Position numbers and translations under genes: made by a program. From Calycina herbarum (lineage: Eukaryota > Ascomycota > Leotiomycetes > Helotiales > Pezizellaceae): a DNA stretch of 64,000 nucleotides. Positions 12,841 through 25,127 of this stretch are shown in pieces. The notes under the pieces are model-generated. The model was not told where the DNA came from and did not search any database. It worked only from the letters and a program-made list of their open reading frames with translations. Each line of letters begins with the position of its first letter. Position 1 is the stretch's first letter. The stretch spans positions 124,001-188,000 of the forward strand of contig LLEY01000108.1 of NCBI GenBank assembly GCA_001414485.1. Reading direction: 5' to 3'.

Positions 12841-13290
12841 GTATATAATAGTACGTAACCTCGGTAATTATCTTAAGATATATAGATCTATAATAAGAGC
12901 TATAATAAGAGCTATAGCTTTAAATTCTCGTATTTATATATATATACTCTTATATCTTTGTCTTTAGTTATAGTTCGTAATATCTAGCGTAAGTATTAAA
13001 AATCCTAGACTAGTCTCTTCTCGCTATAAGATATCGAAAATAAAGACTATATCGTATTACTACTAAGTAGTTCTATAAGATTTAGATCTATAGTAGTAAA
13101 GCTATACTTCGAAGAAATCTTTAAAAGCTCTAGAATAGTACCGGCGGTTAGAGATATTTCTAGAACGATACTATTAATCTAGATAATACTATAATCTTAT
13201 AGAGATAGAGTAGATAATAGAACTAAGTCTTAAGAGGAGCCTTAATCCCGTCTATAAACTCGATACTAACTTTACTAGACGTAAGTTCGA
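12841..13290. other. AT-rich decayed repeat, unassigned
   Basis: A possible short LTR (about 12,844-12,982, starting TATAATAG and ending GTAATA, with a TATATATA box inside) has no matching target duplication. The rest is unrecognised RIP-altered sequence. No gene is supported. Confidence 0.3.
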
Positions 13291-13708
13291 TAATAAGATA
13301 ACCTTACTAATTCTCTAGAATCGACAATAGAACTAGTCTAGAAGCGTAGACGAGGAAGACTACGAAAGTATCTAAGACTACTAAATAAGCCTTTCGAGAT
13401 CTTATTCTAAGAGATAGATACTTTTATTAATAATACTAAGAACTATATTACTATTAGCGATATCGAGACTTTCCTCTCTTCTATTAAAAAGAAATATAAT
13501 ATTAAAGTATTCGTAGCTAATAATAGTATAATATACGTCGAGTTACAACAGAAGGAAGTTAATAGATTAACTAATTAAGACGTCTTTAATATCGTTATCT
13601 AGAATAACCTGTCTTCTAATACTAGAATCTTTAGATTATAGTTCGTAGATAATATTAAATTTAAGAGTATAGTACTTGCTTTTGTAAAGTTAAGACTAGT
13701 TATCTAAG
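13290..13708 (+). mobile_element. Copia-like pol fragment before RT, RIP-mutated
   Basis: Reads on + as a block ending ...NTRIFRL*FVDNIKF...KLRLVI near 13,615-13,700. This resembles the RIFxSRFVDEIK...KSRLVIQ segment at the start of the fungal Copia reverse transcriptase. It stops abruptly at the left LTR of element B at 13,709, so B probably inserted here. A continuation is not clear right of B, where another element intervenes. Confidence 0.5.
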
Positions 13709-13897
13709 TATTATAAGCTAAATACAAAGAGGTTAATAGATAAGGTTATTTTATTATAAGAAGAATTAACTAAGAAAGAAAAGAGAAGAAGTCTATTCTA
13801 CGTACGAGAAAAGAGGTTTTATATATAGAGGCTATATATAATTACCGGTTATTAGAACGATATTAGAACCTCTTATATCAAGGTTACGTAAGATTAC

Positions 13898-14150
13898 TAT
13901 TATAGGCCGAATATAAAGAGGTTAATAGATAAGGTTATCTTTATTATAAGAAGAATTAACTAAGAAAGAGAAAGAGACGAAGTCTATTCTATATATAAGG
14001 AAAGAGGTTTTATATATAGAGGCTATATATAATTACCGGTTATTAGAACGACGTTAGAACCCCTTACGTTAAGGTTACGTAAGGTTACGTAAGGTCACGT
14101 TTTATACGAAGGTTAGTAGACCGAGTACTCTTTAGATATAAACTGTTATA
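13898..14150 (-). repeat. Solo LTR of the A/B family inside the left LTR of element B
   Basis: A full-length 253-bp LTR in reverse orientation, interrupting another LTR of the same family. The flanks ATTAC (13,893-13,897) and GTTAT (14,151-14,155) are each one transition from GTTAC, the base run expected at that place in the host LTR. They are read as a RIP-diverged 5-bp duplication. Confidence 0.8.
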
Positions 14151-14188
14151 GTTATATAAGGTCACGTTTTATATAAAGGTTAGTAGAC

Positions 14189-14439
14189 TATAACGGTTTA
14201 TATCTGAAGAGTACTCGGTCTACCGACCTTCGTATAAAACGTGACCTTATATAACCTTATATAACCTTAACGTAAGAGGTTCTAACGTTGTTCTAATAAC
14301 CGGTAATTATATATAGCCTCTACGTATAAAACCTCTTTCCTCGTACGTAGAATAGACTTCTTCTCTTTTATTCCTTAGTTAATTCTCTTTATAATAAGAC
14401 TACCTTATCTATTAACCTTATTATATTTAGTCTATAATA
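14189..14439 (+). repeat. 5' LTR of element A
   Basis: 251 bp, begins TATAACGG (former TGTAACGG) and ends TATAATA. Same family and same length as 28,673-28,923 and the reverse copy 33,919-34,169. Confidence 0.92.
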
Positions 14440-17400
14440 TTAGAATTAACTTATTCTCTCTTATATTCGTTTATTAAGTATATCGAATAAACTATATATA
14501 GTAGATTCTACGAACTCTCTTTCTTATATATATAGTATAAGTACGAAAATCCTTTATAGAAATACACGGTTTTATATAAAACGAACGAATAAATATAATA
14601 GAGAACGTAAATATTACAAACGTATAAGAACCTTTATAAGAACCTCTATAGTAGTTAATAGACATGTTTAACTAGTAGTAGTAAGAGATATAGCTTTTTA
14701 CTAAAAGTTAAAACCAGTTTATAGTAAACCTATCTAGCTAATAATAAGAAGCTCTTATAAGACTCGAAGTAAGACTTTCTCTTTTTAAAAGAAATAAAAA
14801 TATCTCTTTATAATCTATACCTACTTTTATACTAGTCTTAGTTATAAATATTAATTATAAGCTAAAATACTATCTTTTATATCTAGAAATATATAATAAA
14901 AGTATACTTAACCTCTTTTCTTAATTTAAAAGCCTTTTATAAGTAAAGCTAGAAATAGATAGTCTATTAATTAGAGAAGAGAAATAGAGAGTTTAGTATA
15001 CTTTTAAACGACTCTTAAGAGATATAGTTATAAGGATTTTCTTCTAGATAGAATATACTTACTTATAAAGTAAGTTTATAGTTTTAGAATTTATAAGATA
15101 GCTTTATATAGCGTTCTATAACCCTCGACTATAGTAAAAAGCACTTAGCTAGATTAACTAAATAAAGTAAAGCTAATAACCTTTTAGTAAATTTCTTAAT
15201 AAATTTAATTAGTTAATCTTAGAAGCTTCTAACTAGGAATAGAACGACGTAATTAAGAAAAGCTATTTAAAAGCTACTCTTAGTATAAAGCTAATTACTA
15301 TAACGGTTAGTATTTAAGAAGATAGTACTTATAATAGATACTATAGATAATTATAAATAATTATTAATTAGCTAAATAAAGTTACTAAACTTATAACTTA
15401 GTAAATAAAGAAGCTATAAACGACTTTACTTAGAGCTAGAGCTATATAGAATTAAGTTATATACGAATTAAAAGATAGTTTCTTATATAATATAATAGAC
15501 TAGAAACTAACTATAGTAGTTGCCTCTACTTAACTAAAAGAACTATAATAGAGCTTAGACAAAGCCTTTACTAAAAGAAGAAGTTTAGGCCTCTGTCTAA
15601 GATATAGACTTAAGAGATACCGAGTCTAGGATTATAAGACGAAGATAAAGTAGGTAACGAAGAAAGCGTTACTTAAATAAATAAAGAAGGTCTAGGTAGC
15701 TTCTATCTAGAAGGAAGATAAAGACGTTAAAAGAAGAGATATAAAAGGAAAAGAAAGAATTATAAAGGTTTTTAACTTTAACTCTAACAATTTAAGAAAA
15801 GAATAGCTTCTAGTAAAAGACGTTATTAGAAGTAGAAGAAGGTTTTAAAGGAAGTAATAGAAGAATAGATTAAGTTCTAAGAGAAGTTAATAGATAGTCT
15901 TCTATTTTTAGTTTCTATATTAGTTAATAAAGAATGTTTTATAAAGACTCTTCTTAACTCTAGATATTTATTATATAAACTTATTAGCCTTCTTTTACTA
16001 CTTAGAATAATATTTAGTATATTTCTATCTCTTTTTAAGAGCTCTCTAGCTTTAATACTCTCTTAGATAATATAGTAATAGAAGTTACTACTATTTCTTT
16101 AGATATTAATAGATACTATAAAGCTAGGTTATTTCTCTATATTATTTCTTACTTAGAGTTATATAATATAATTCTAGAACTCTCTTAGATTATTAAATAA
16201 GATACTTAAATTAATAGTCTTACTTCTAAATACCTTATCTCTTTAATAAATATACTTATATAAAATTAAGCTAAAATTCTAAAATTAAGTAGCTTAAATT
16301 CTATTAATTACTAGTCTATCTCTATTAAAGCTTTTTAGATAATAATAAATAAGTCTTACTAAAATATATAAGTGTTCTTAGCTAGCTTATAAGATATTAC
16401 TAAGGCTCTTAAGAAGACGAAGAAGATAAAAATAGATCTTTAAATAAAGCTACTATTATAATTCTAAGATTATCTTAATATCTTTAGCTTAAAATACTTA
16501 GATAAAGTGCCTCTTTTATAAGATAATAGAATAGACTACTAAATTAAACTTATAAAAGAAGATAGAAAGAAAGCTATAATCTCTTAGAAGCTACTCTATA
16601 ATATATCTTATAATAAACTTCTTATTCTCTAAAGAACGCTTATAGAGTATATAGACAAAGACTAGATTTAAGTTAGTAACTCTTCTACTACTATCTCTAT
16701 ACTCTTTATATAAAAGCTAGAAGAAGGTTTATAGTTCTATATTAATTATTATACTCTAAATAAAGTTATATAAAAGAACTAGTATCTACTTTCTTTAATT
16801 TATAAAAACTTATAATAAGTAGAGAAGGTAAAACAGTATATAAAACTTAATATAAGCTAAGCTTTTTCTTAAATCTAGATTATAAAAGAAGATAAATAGA
16901 AGATAGTCTTTTATATAAGATATAGATTATATAAATAGATAGTTACCTCTTTTAAACTTATAAATATACTAAGTATATCTAAAGATATAATAACTAGATA
17001 TTATAGAAATACTTAGATAACCTCTATTCTACTTATATAGATAATATTCTAATCTTTATAGATAGAACTCTTAAATAATATAAAGAATAAGTTAAGCTTA
17101 TTCTAAAGAAGCTTAAAGATATAAGACTTTTTCTTAATATTAATAAATATAAATTCTTAGTTATATAGATAAAGTATCTAGGGTTTATTCTTAATATTAA
17201 CTTAGAAGTAGAAATAGATCTAGAAAAGGTAAAAGCGATTCTTAACTAGGAAGTACTTATAATAGTTAAGGCTATATAAAGCTTTCTTAGCTTTATAAAC
17301 TTCTACTAAAACTTTATTAAAGACTATTCTAATATTATAAGACCTCTTATAAAACTTACTTATAAGGAATATATGTTTATATAGATAAACGAATATTAAG

Positions 17401-19398
17401 ACGTCTTTAAATAACTAAAGTATATATTTACTATAGCTCTAGCTTTTATATAATTTAATTATAAAAGATAAATAATTATAGAAATAGACTCTTCTAGCTA
17501 GTATATTAGTAGTATACTTATGTAATATAACGATAAAGTACTCTTATAACTCTATATCTTCTTTTTAAAGAAGAACTTACTTACTAAATATAACTATAAA
17601 ATCTATAATAAGGAAATACTAGCTATTATATAGTATCTAAAAGCTTAAGATCCTAAGTTATAAAGCGTAGATAGCTTTAAGATTCGAATAGACTATAAGA
17701 ACCTTAAGTACTTTATATTAGTATAGAAGCTTATAGAATAATAAATATAATAGTCTCTAGTTCTCTTAAAGTATAACTTTATAATTATATATATTAAAGA
17801 GAAGAATAATATTTAAATAGACGCTCTTTTATAATAAGAGTAAGATATACTAGACAATGTTATAGATAAACGAATTAATTACTATATAAAATAACTTCTT
17901 AAGTTTATAGACGAAAAAGAATAAACTCTAAGAATTATAAAAACAAACCTAGTATAAACGTAAAAGGTAGTATAGATATAAGAAGTACTCTTAGATAATA
18001 AAAGAACTCTTTAAGAACTCTAGATAATAGCTAAAGAAGTAAACGCTAATCTTTGAATAATAGAAGACGTTATATAATAAGATAGAAGAACGTTTCTTAC
18101 TAGCTTAAAGCTTAAAGTATTAATATCTAAATATACTCTTATAAAGAAAAGCTAAAGTTCTAAGACTAGTTATAAGTTCTAAATAATAAAGAACTCTATA
18201 TAAAGATAATCTAGTCTATATATAATTTAAAGCTCTATAGTTACTCTAGATAAGAGAGTATAGCTTAGATCCTCTTATAATAATACTTCTAGCTTTAAAT
18301 ATTATAAGATATATAAAGGTTTATATAAAATTATAACACTTATAGAAGGAATAAGACTTAGAGAGACGTATAATAAGGATTCTTAAAGCCTCTACTAGTT
18401 CTAAACTAAATTTAGAGTAAAATTTTAATAGACTTTATAGTTAAGCTCTTAGAAAGTAATAGATATATAAATATAGTTATAATTATAGATAAGCTAGGAA
18501 AAGAAATAATTTATAATAGTCTTAAGAATATTATAGCTAAAACGGTTACTAGATAGTTTATTTAAACCTTCTACTAAAGGTACTATTTATTAAAAGTAAT
18601 AGTATCTAATTAAGAAACGTAGTTTATAGACTACCTCTATAACAGTTATAGTTACAAAGGCTAGATATTATATATTCGCTTAGATACACGCTAGTACTAG
18701 CGTACGCACTAGCGCGGATGACTTGTATTTAGTTCCTAGTTCTCTCGAGCTCTTCTACTCTCCTCGTTTTTTGTTCTAAGAATAGAGTATTATTTATTCT
18801 AAGTCTATTACCTAAAGCACGTCTATTATAACCTCTAGATAAGAATATACTCTCTCTTAGGAATTATATAATAACTTTCTATAGCTTTTTATCTAGAAAT
18901 AGACAGATCTAGAGTAAATAAACTAGATAGTAGAAACCTATTCATAAATGTTTATAGATTATACTTCAGATAACTAATAAGAGCTACTACTATTTACTAA
19001 ATTAGTAATTAATAATTAAATAGTATTAACTATAAAAGTAAGCCTCTTCTTCTTTAAATATAGATATTATACTAAACCTCTAAATATCTAGTATAAGCTA
19101 TTAGACGAAGCTATACTATAATTACTAATTTAAAAAGCTAATATAATTATATAAAAGCTTAAAGAAGTATAGGAATAGATATAGTTAGTAATAGCTACTA
19201 TATAGTAGATAATAGAAGACGTTATAAATAGAAGAAGATAATAAGTACTAAGTAAGCTAAGTATATAGTACTAGAGGTAATTAGAATATATAGTTATTAC
19301 TTAGATATATCTTCTATAATCTATAACGTATTCTACTCCCAGCTTCTATAACTAGCTTTAAATAACCTACTACTAAGTTAAGTTTAAGACGACGATTA

Positions 19399-19846
19399 TA
19401 TAACGAAACTCAAACGAACTAAACAAAGATAACTAAGTCTCGAAGGTTAGTATATAGATAAGAAGTATAGATACGCTAGATTATTTACTTAGAAGTAAAC
19501 TCGTTACTTATATTAAAGATATTAAATAAGATAATAAGATTAATAACTAAAGTTAAGTACGAAGCTTCTATCTAATAGCAGACGTACTAGTTATATATAG
19601 AATTCTTCGTACTACCTAGATCTCTATATAGCCTAGGATCCCTAGATCTCTATAGATCCTCTTTAGAATCTAATAGAATCTATTATATAACTTCTAATAG
19701 TTATCTAATAGTAAAATCCTAGAATACCTAAATACCTCTATACTACTAATTCTCTCCTATATTACCTTTCTATTTCCTAGATATTATACCTTATTCTATT
19801 AAAGCGCTATCTAGACTACTTACTATATATAACGTAATTCGTAATA
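19399..19846 (-). repeat. 3' LTR of element N (left copy)
   Basis: 448 bp, reads TATAACGAAAC at its left end and CGTAATA at its right, the reverse of TGTCACG...CGTTACA with RIP changes. Colinear with 28,027-28,474. Confidence 0.9.
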
Positions 19847-19959
19847 CTATTCTCTTCTTAGCCTAGTATATTCTTATACTTAAGTATAAGCTAAGGAACT
19901 TAGTTAGAGTACTAGTAGTATCTTTTCCTTTTATTATATCCTACTCTATATAGAAGAAG

Positions 19960-20445
19960 AAAGAAGAACGAATACTTCTTACTAAAAATATTAAAATAGT
20001 TTATAATAAAATATTACTATATTCTTATTATGCTTTTTAAAAGCGTAAATGTTTTATTAATTCCTTCTAATCTTTTTAATATTCTAAATACGTTTAGTTA
20101 AAGCTAAAATATAATAGAACCGACGATGCTTAAGAGAAGAACGTTTCTTATACTAGCGACTAGACCTCTATCGAAAGACAAGAGAAGAAGCTAGAGAGAG
20201 AGAAGAAGGAGACGATAGTAAAGATTCTATAGTTACGAAAGTAGAAGGCCTTTTTTAAAGAAAGACGACGTAAGATATCCTATTATAAGCTTCGTTTTCT
20301 TAATAAACTTAATACTACTAAGAAAGTAGAAAAGAAAGAGAAGAAGGAGAAAGAAAGAGAGGAACAAGAGTAGCGAGAGATAGAGGTTACCTGTCTAGTA
20401 GCCCTGTCTATTCCTACTAGTTTCTAATCTAAGATAGGCTTTAAC
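19960..20445 (+). pseudogene. Antisense accessory gene of element N: Cys-cluster plus coiled coil, RIP-damaged
   Basis: Runs on +, opposite to N's own gag-pol, between the end of pol and the 3' LTR. It is the same place and orientation as the frame at 6,318-6,870 in element 1. One frame from about 19,966 shows basic residues, then positions spaced CX2CX6CX9CX2CX6C (about 20,028-20,115). Only one is still Cys and the others are Tyr codons. A long Lys/Glu/Arg-rich helical stretch follows (for example EKKEKKEKEREEQE near 20,330-20,370). All stops are TAA/TAG. The spacing is close to the fungal Zn2Cys6 cluster. The start is not defined. Function unknown. Confidence 0.55.
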
Positions 20446-23266
20446 CTAGCCTTCTTTATAGCTTTTCCTTTAGACTATAAAATATAAGTAAACCTAGGTT
20501 TTTCTAATAGAACTTCTAAAGTTCCTCTAAGTAATAGTTAAGATTACTTCTTAGCTCTTAAGTGTTTTCTAAGTATAAGTAATCTAACTATTTAATTAAA
20601 TACTTAACTTATCCTCTAATAAGTTTATAGTTAAGAATCTTTTTAACTTTATATTTAATATTTAGATTTACTAGTTAAATTTCTATAATTAGAGCTAGTA
20701 GTACTCTTAGTAGTACTAGTTTAAGCAGGGATATATTAAATACTAGATAGATGTTTATTATCTATAATAGTACTAATTTATAATTTAAAGGTTCTCTAAC
20801 TTATTTAATTTTAAATAGTCTAAGTTTTTTATAATCTAGTTTATTACTTAGTCTTTTTATATTAATATTCTTTTATACTAAGTAGACTTTATCCCTCTTA
20901 TTTAACATTAGCTCTTAACTATGTTATTTATTATAGTAGTATATATTTCTTTTAGCTATAAACTATAAATTCTTTATAAGTTCCTTATATAGCCTCTTAA
21001 TTTTCAAGACCTAAATATAAGTAAGCTAGTTATTAATAGTCGTAGATAATAGTTCTTAATATACTATTAATTTATATCTAAAGTTAGTATAGAATAACGT
21101 AATAAGTGTTATTTCTATTATTAAACTATTATAAGTAAACTATACTAGAGGTAGTAGTTCTACCTAGTTATCTTACTAGTAGTTTATATAATAACGAAGA
21201 TATATTTTAACTACTTAATTTATCTATTCGTTTCCTTTATTTATTTAAGAGTAGAAGGCTATAGAAAGTTTTTTCTTTATAATTAATCGTTTTATAAGAG
21301 TAATCTAAAATTTAAAAGTAAAGAGTTTATCTCTATCTAAGAGTATTTCTTCTAGTAGTCTATATCTTAAGACTACTTCTCTAAGGAATACGAATACTAA
21401 CTCCTTAGCTATACTTAATTCTATATATACTACTAGAATTATATATTTCGTAAGTTGTTCTATAATAACTAGGATCGAGTTATACTTAACTTCTATTATT
21501 AGATCTTTAGATTTTAGTAATTTAATAATAAAATCTAAAGATATTAATTTCTAAGATATTTATAGTATTAGAGTAGTATTTATCTGTCTATAAGAAACAT
21601 AGTATAAAGCCTTATTCCTAGTATAGGTATTATATTCTACTATTACTTCCTTAACTATTATAGATAACTAATCAACATAGTAGTATTACCTTATCTACTA
21701 GAGAGTTCTACGAATTCCTTAGTAGCTATAAGCAGGTGTAGTATAGTATTCTTATACGAATTCTTTTATATATAAGCTAGAAACCTATAGTTTCTCTTTT
21801 ATATACTAGTTATAACCTTTATAAATATTCTAAATTTTATCTATCTAGATATTATTTATTACTACTATTTTATATATAGTAGATACTAAGTCGCTGTTTT
21901 TATTATACTTTAATATTACTATATTAACATATTTTTTATTTTCCTTATAGCCTAGTTTCCGGCTTAGAGTATTAGCTTAAGCGTTACTTATTTTACTAAT
22001 ATATCGAATAATTATCTTAAATCCTACTAAGGTTTCCGACTACCTAGCTAGACGTCTTATAATAAGTTCCTTAGTTATAGTAAACGTTTTTAGGTTTAGA
22101 TAATTAGTAAGTACTATTACTAGGTATATTATACTCTAGAGATAAATTCTCTATTCTTTAAGAACTAGAATAATAGCTATTAACTCTTTATTATAAATGC
22201 TATAATTCTATTATACTATATTAAAAGTTTTTAAGAAATATACTATAAGTATAAGTTTTTCTATTTTATTTAATTATAGATATATAGTACCTACTACTAT
22301 GTCTAAGGCGTCTATTTCTATTATACTTAGTTTCTTATAATTAAAATCGTATAGAATAGGTTTTACTATAAACCGTTCTTTGATTTCCTAGAAGGCTTTT
22401 TTAGTCTTCTTATTCTAGATAAAAGTTATAGCTTTTCTAGTTAGTATTAATATAGGTTTTATAATCTTTATATAGTCCTTTATAAATAGTTAATAGAAAT
22501 TAGCAAATCCTAAGAAAGATTATATATCTTTAACGTTTTTTAGTAATTTCTATTTAATAACTATATAAATCTTTTCTAAATCTATTTCTATTTTTTCTAG
22601 ACTAAATACTTATCTAAGAAAGAGAGTTCTTTTAACTCTAAACTTATATTTTAAGAGTTTTAGACGAGAGTCTACTTTAGTAAGCCTTTATAAGACTTCT
22701 TTTATATAGCTCTTATATTCTTCTAGATTTTAGAATACTATTATTCTATCTCTAATAAGTAGCTAGTATATTAGTTAAACTAAAAGATATTACTATATAC
22801 TCGTAGAGTCTTAATAGTAAGACAAACGTAGTCTTCTATTTATAGTCTACCTTAATCCTAATTAATCTATAAGCGTTCTATTAATCTAGTTTCGTAAATT
22901 TCTTTACTTAGCCTAGCTTACCCTATAAGTACTAGCTAGTTAGTAATAGATAAGCGTTCTTAATTATTATATTATTTAGTTCTCTATAGTTAATATATAC
23001 TTGTCTATTTAGATCGTTCTTTTTCTTAATAATAAGTATATTTAAGAAGATAGACGATTTAGATTTTTAAATATATCTCTTCTTTATTTCTTATTAGATA
23101 TAACTTTCTAGTAAAGCTAAGTTATTCCGATTATATAGTTAAAGCTTCTACTTTCTAAGGTTATAACCCTCTATTAATTTAATCTTATAATCCTATAGTT
23201 AATATTTAGAAAGAGTATATATATCTTCTAAGTCTTCGAATAATCTCGTAAATTCTTTATATTATA

Positions 23267-25127
23267 ACGTAATCTATTACCGAGTTACGTATATCACCGA
23301 GCTACGTACTTTTACCGACTTCTACTACTTTAAAATATAATAAATCAACTATAATAATAGATAAAACTTATTACTCTTCGGATTCTAATAAGCTAGATAT
23401 ATCTATAAGTTCTTAACAAGTTTACGTATTATAACTAGTCTTTCCGTAAGTGCTATAACGTCGCGTAGTTGAAATCCCTTTCTTACGATTTACTCTTCTA
23501 AAGCGCTTATCGTGTTATATCTCCTTATTTACTTCGTCTTAAGCTATAATATCGTATACATCCTCTATAGTAAGTGTATCTCCTTAATAGATACAATTCT
23601 TTTTAGCTCTATAACGCTTAGAAAGTGCCTTATTTGTCGCTCGAAGTATACGTAGCTTAGTATTAACAAGAGTTAATTCATAAGCTAAACGCTCTATACC
23701 TTTGACTAATAAAGCGACAGTTTGAAAAAGAGGAGTAGACGAGCTTCCTTAATAATAGGTAATACGATCTCTAACCAAAGTCGTTTACGAAAGAGCTTCC
23801 GTTAGATTATAAGAGGTCTACGAAACCTAAGAGTCTACCTTACTAAAAGAGGGGCTAGTAGACGTTAGAGTTCGTAACTTTATATCTAACTTCGATATAA
23901 CTACTTAAGAGTTAAAAGGTATTAATCTAGCCTCGTAGAATCTAGCTTAACTGTTTATAGAAGTAATTAACTTAATATACACTTATTTAAAAGCTATAAG
24001 AAACTCGACTTTAGTAATATAATTAATATATACTTTTATAAACCCTTCGATTTCTTAACTATACTTCCGCTTAAGAATAGTAAAACACCTAATATTAAGT
24101 AGCTAGGTTAGATAAGAAGAATACAGAGATAATCTAAGACTTATAATATTATAAGACTTATAATATTCTTGAAATTCTACTAATTCGTAACTCTTATATC
24201 TATCTAAAACTAATATACGATATAGACTCTTAGCTTAAGTAGTAGTATATTTATTAAAGTGTTTTAACTATTCTAGACCTGTCTTATTATTTGTCTAACT
24301 ATTATTCGTAGGTTTAATAACCTAATTATAAAAGAGGCTAGTTTTAGAATACTAATTCGCAAGGTAATTAGCGTCTTAAATAACAAGGAATAGAGGGATA
24401 CTTCTACCTTTGCTATTAATCGTAATAATTACTATCGTCTATTCTCGATTACCTAGTTAAACTACCTTACTCTTACTACGTCGATTAGTACGAGTAACAA
24501 CTATTCTAAGACAGATTTAACCTATTATAAAGCCGGTCTCGTCGAAGTTATAGAAATCGCTATCTACTATACTATATTTCGCCTATATATTCTCTACTAG
24601 TCGAAACCACGTACTAATTAACTTAGGATCTTCGTATAAGGCTCTTTAAAAGTCGTAAACGCGATTAAAACACGTTTTTAGCTCTAGTCGTCGAACTACG
24701 AATCGTTCTACCTAGCGCTTTCTAACACGTTTTACTCTACGCGTCTTAAGAAGGTAATTCGCTATATCTTCTACATTAGCTAGCCGAGGCGAAAACCCTC
24801 TAGAATCTCGATTAAATATATATTAAATAATTATTTCCTTCTCTAATTTCGTCAGCTTTAAATAATTAGGTTTAGTATTACTATAAGAAGGTCAGCTGTT
24901 TATTCTAAGACGAAGAGTAGATTTAAGAACTTTATAGATTTTTATAACGTTTCTACGGCTTAATTTTCGTTTAAATGTTTAAATAGCTTTAATAGCTAAT
25001 ATAATTCGTACTTCTTAAGTTTAGACTTATATTATAAAAGAAGAAAACGTGTATTAAAGTAGTAGAGTAGTAAATTCGGTAAAAGTACGTAGCTCGGTAA
25101 TATACGCAGCTCGGTAATAGATTACGT
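23267..25127 (-). mobile_element. Fot1/pogo-type DNA transposon, RIP-mutated
   Basis: 1,861 bp, with terminal inverted repeats beginning ACGTAATCTATTACCGAG at both ends and a TA duplication. The empty site is visible in element 1 near 3,478-3,482, where the same pol sequence lacks the insert. On the minus strand the transposase has a CENP-B-type helix-turn-helix region (GFSPRLANVEDIANYLL near 24,790, then ELKT and YDFQRALYEDP) and the first catalytic Asp in NFDETGF near 24,540. The order and spacing are those of Fot1/pogo transposases. Stops are RIP-like. The TIRs contain repeated ACCGAG/TACGTA motifs. Confidence 0.93.

Noticed and set aside
12844..12982. Possible 139-bp solo LTR
   Set aside because: The ends resemble mutated TG...CA, but the flanking five bases (TAGTA and TCTAG) do not match and no second copy was seen.
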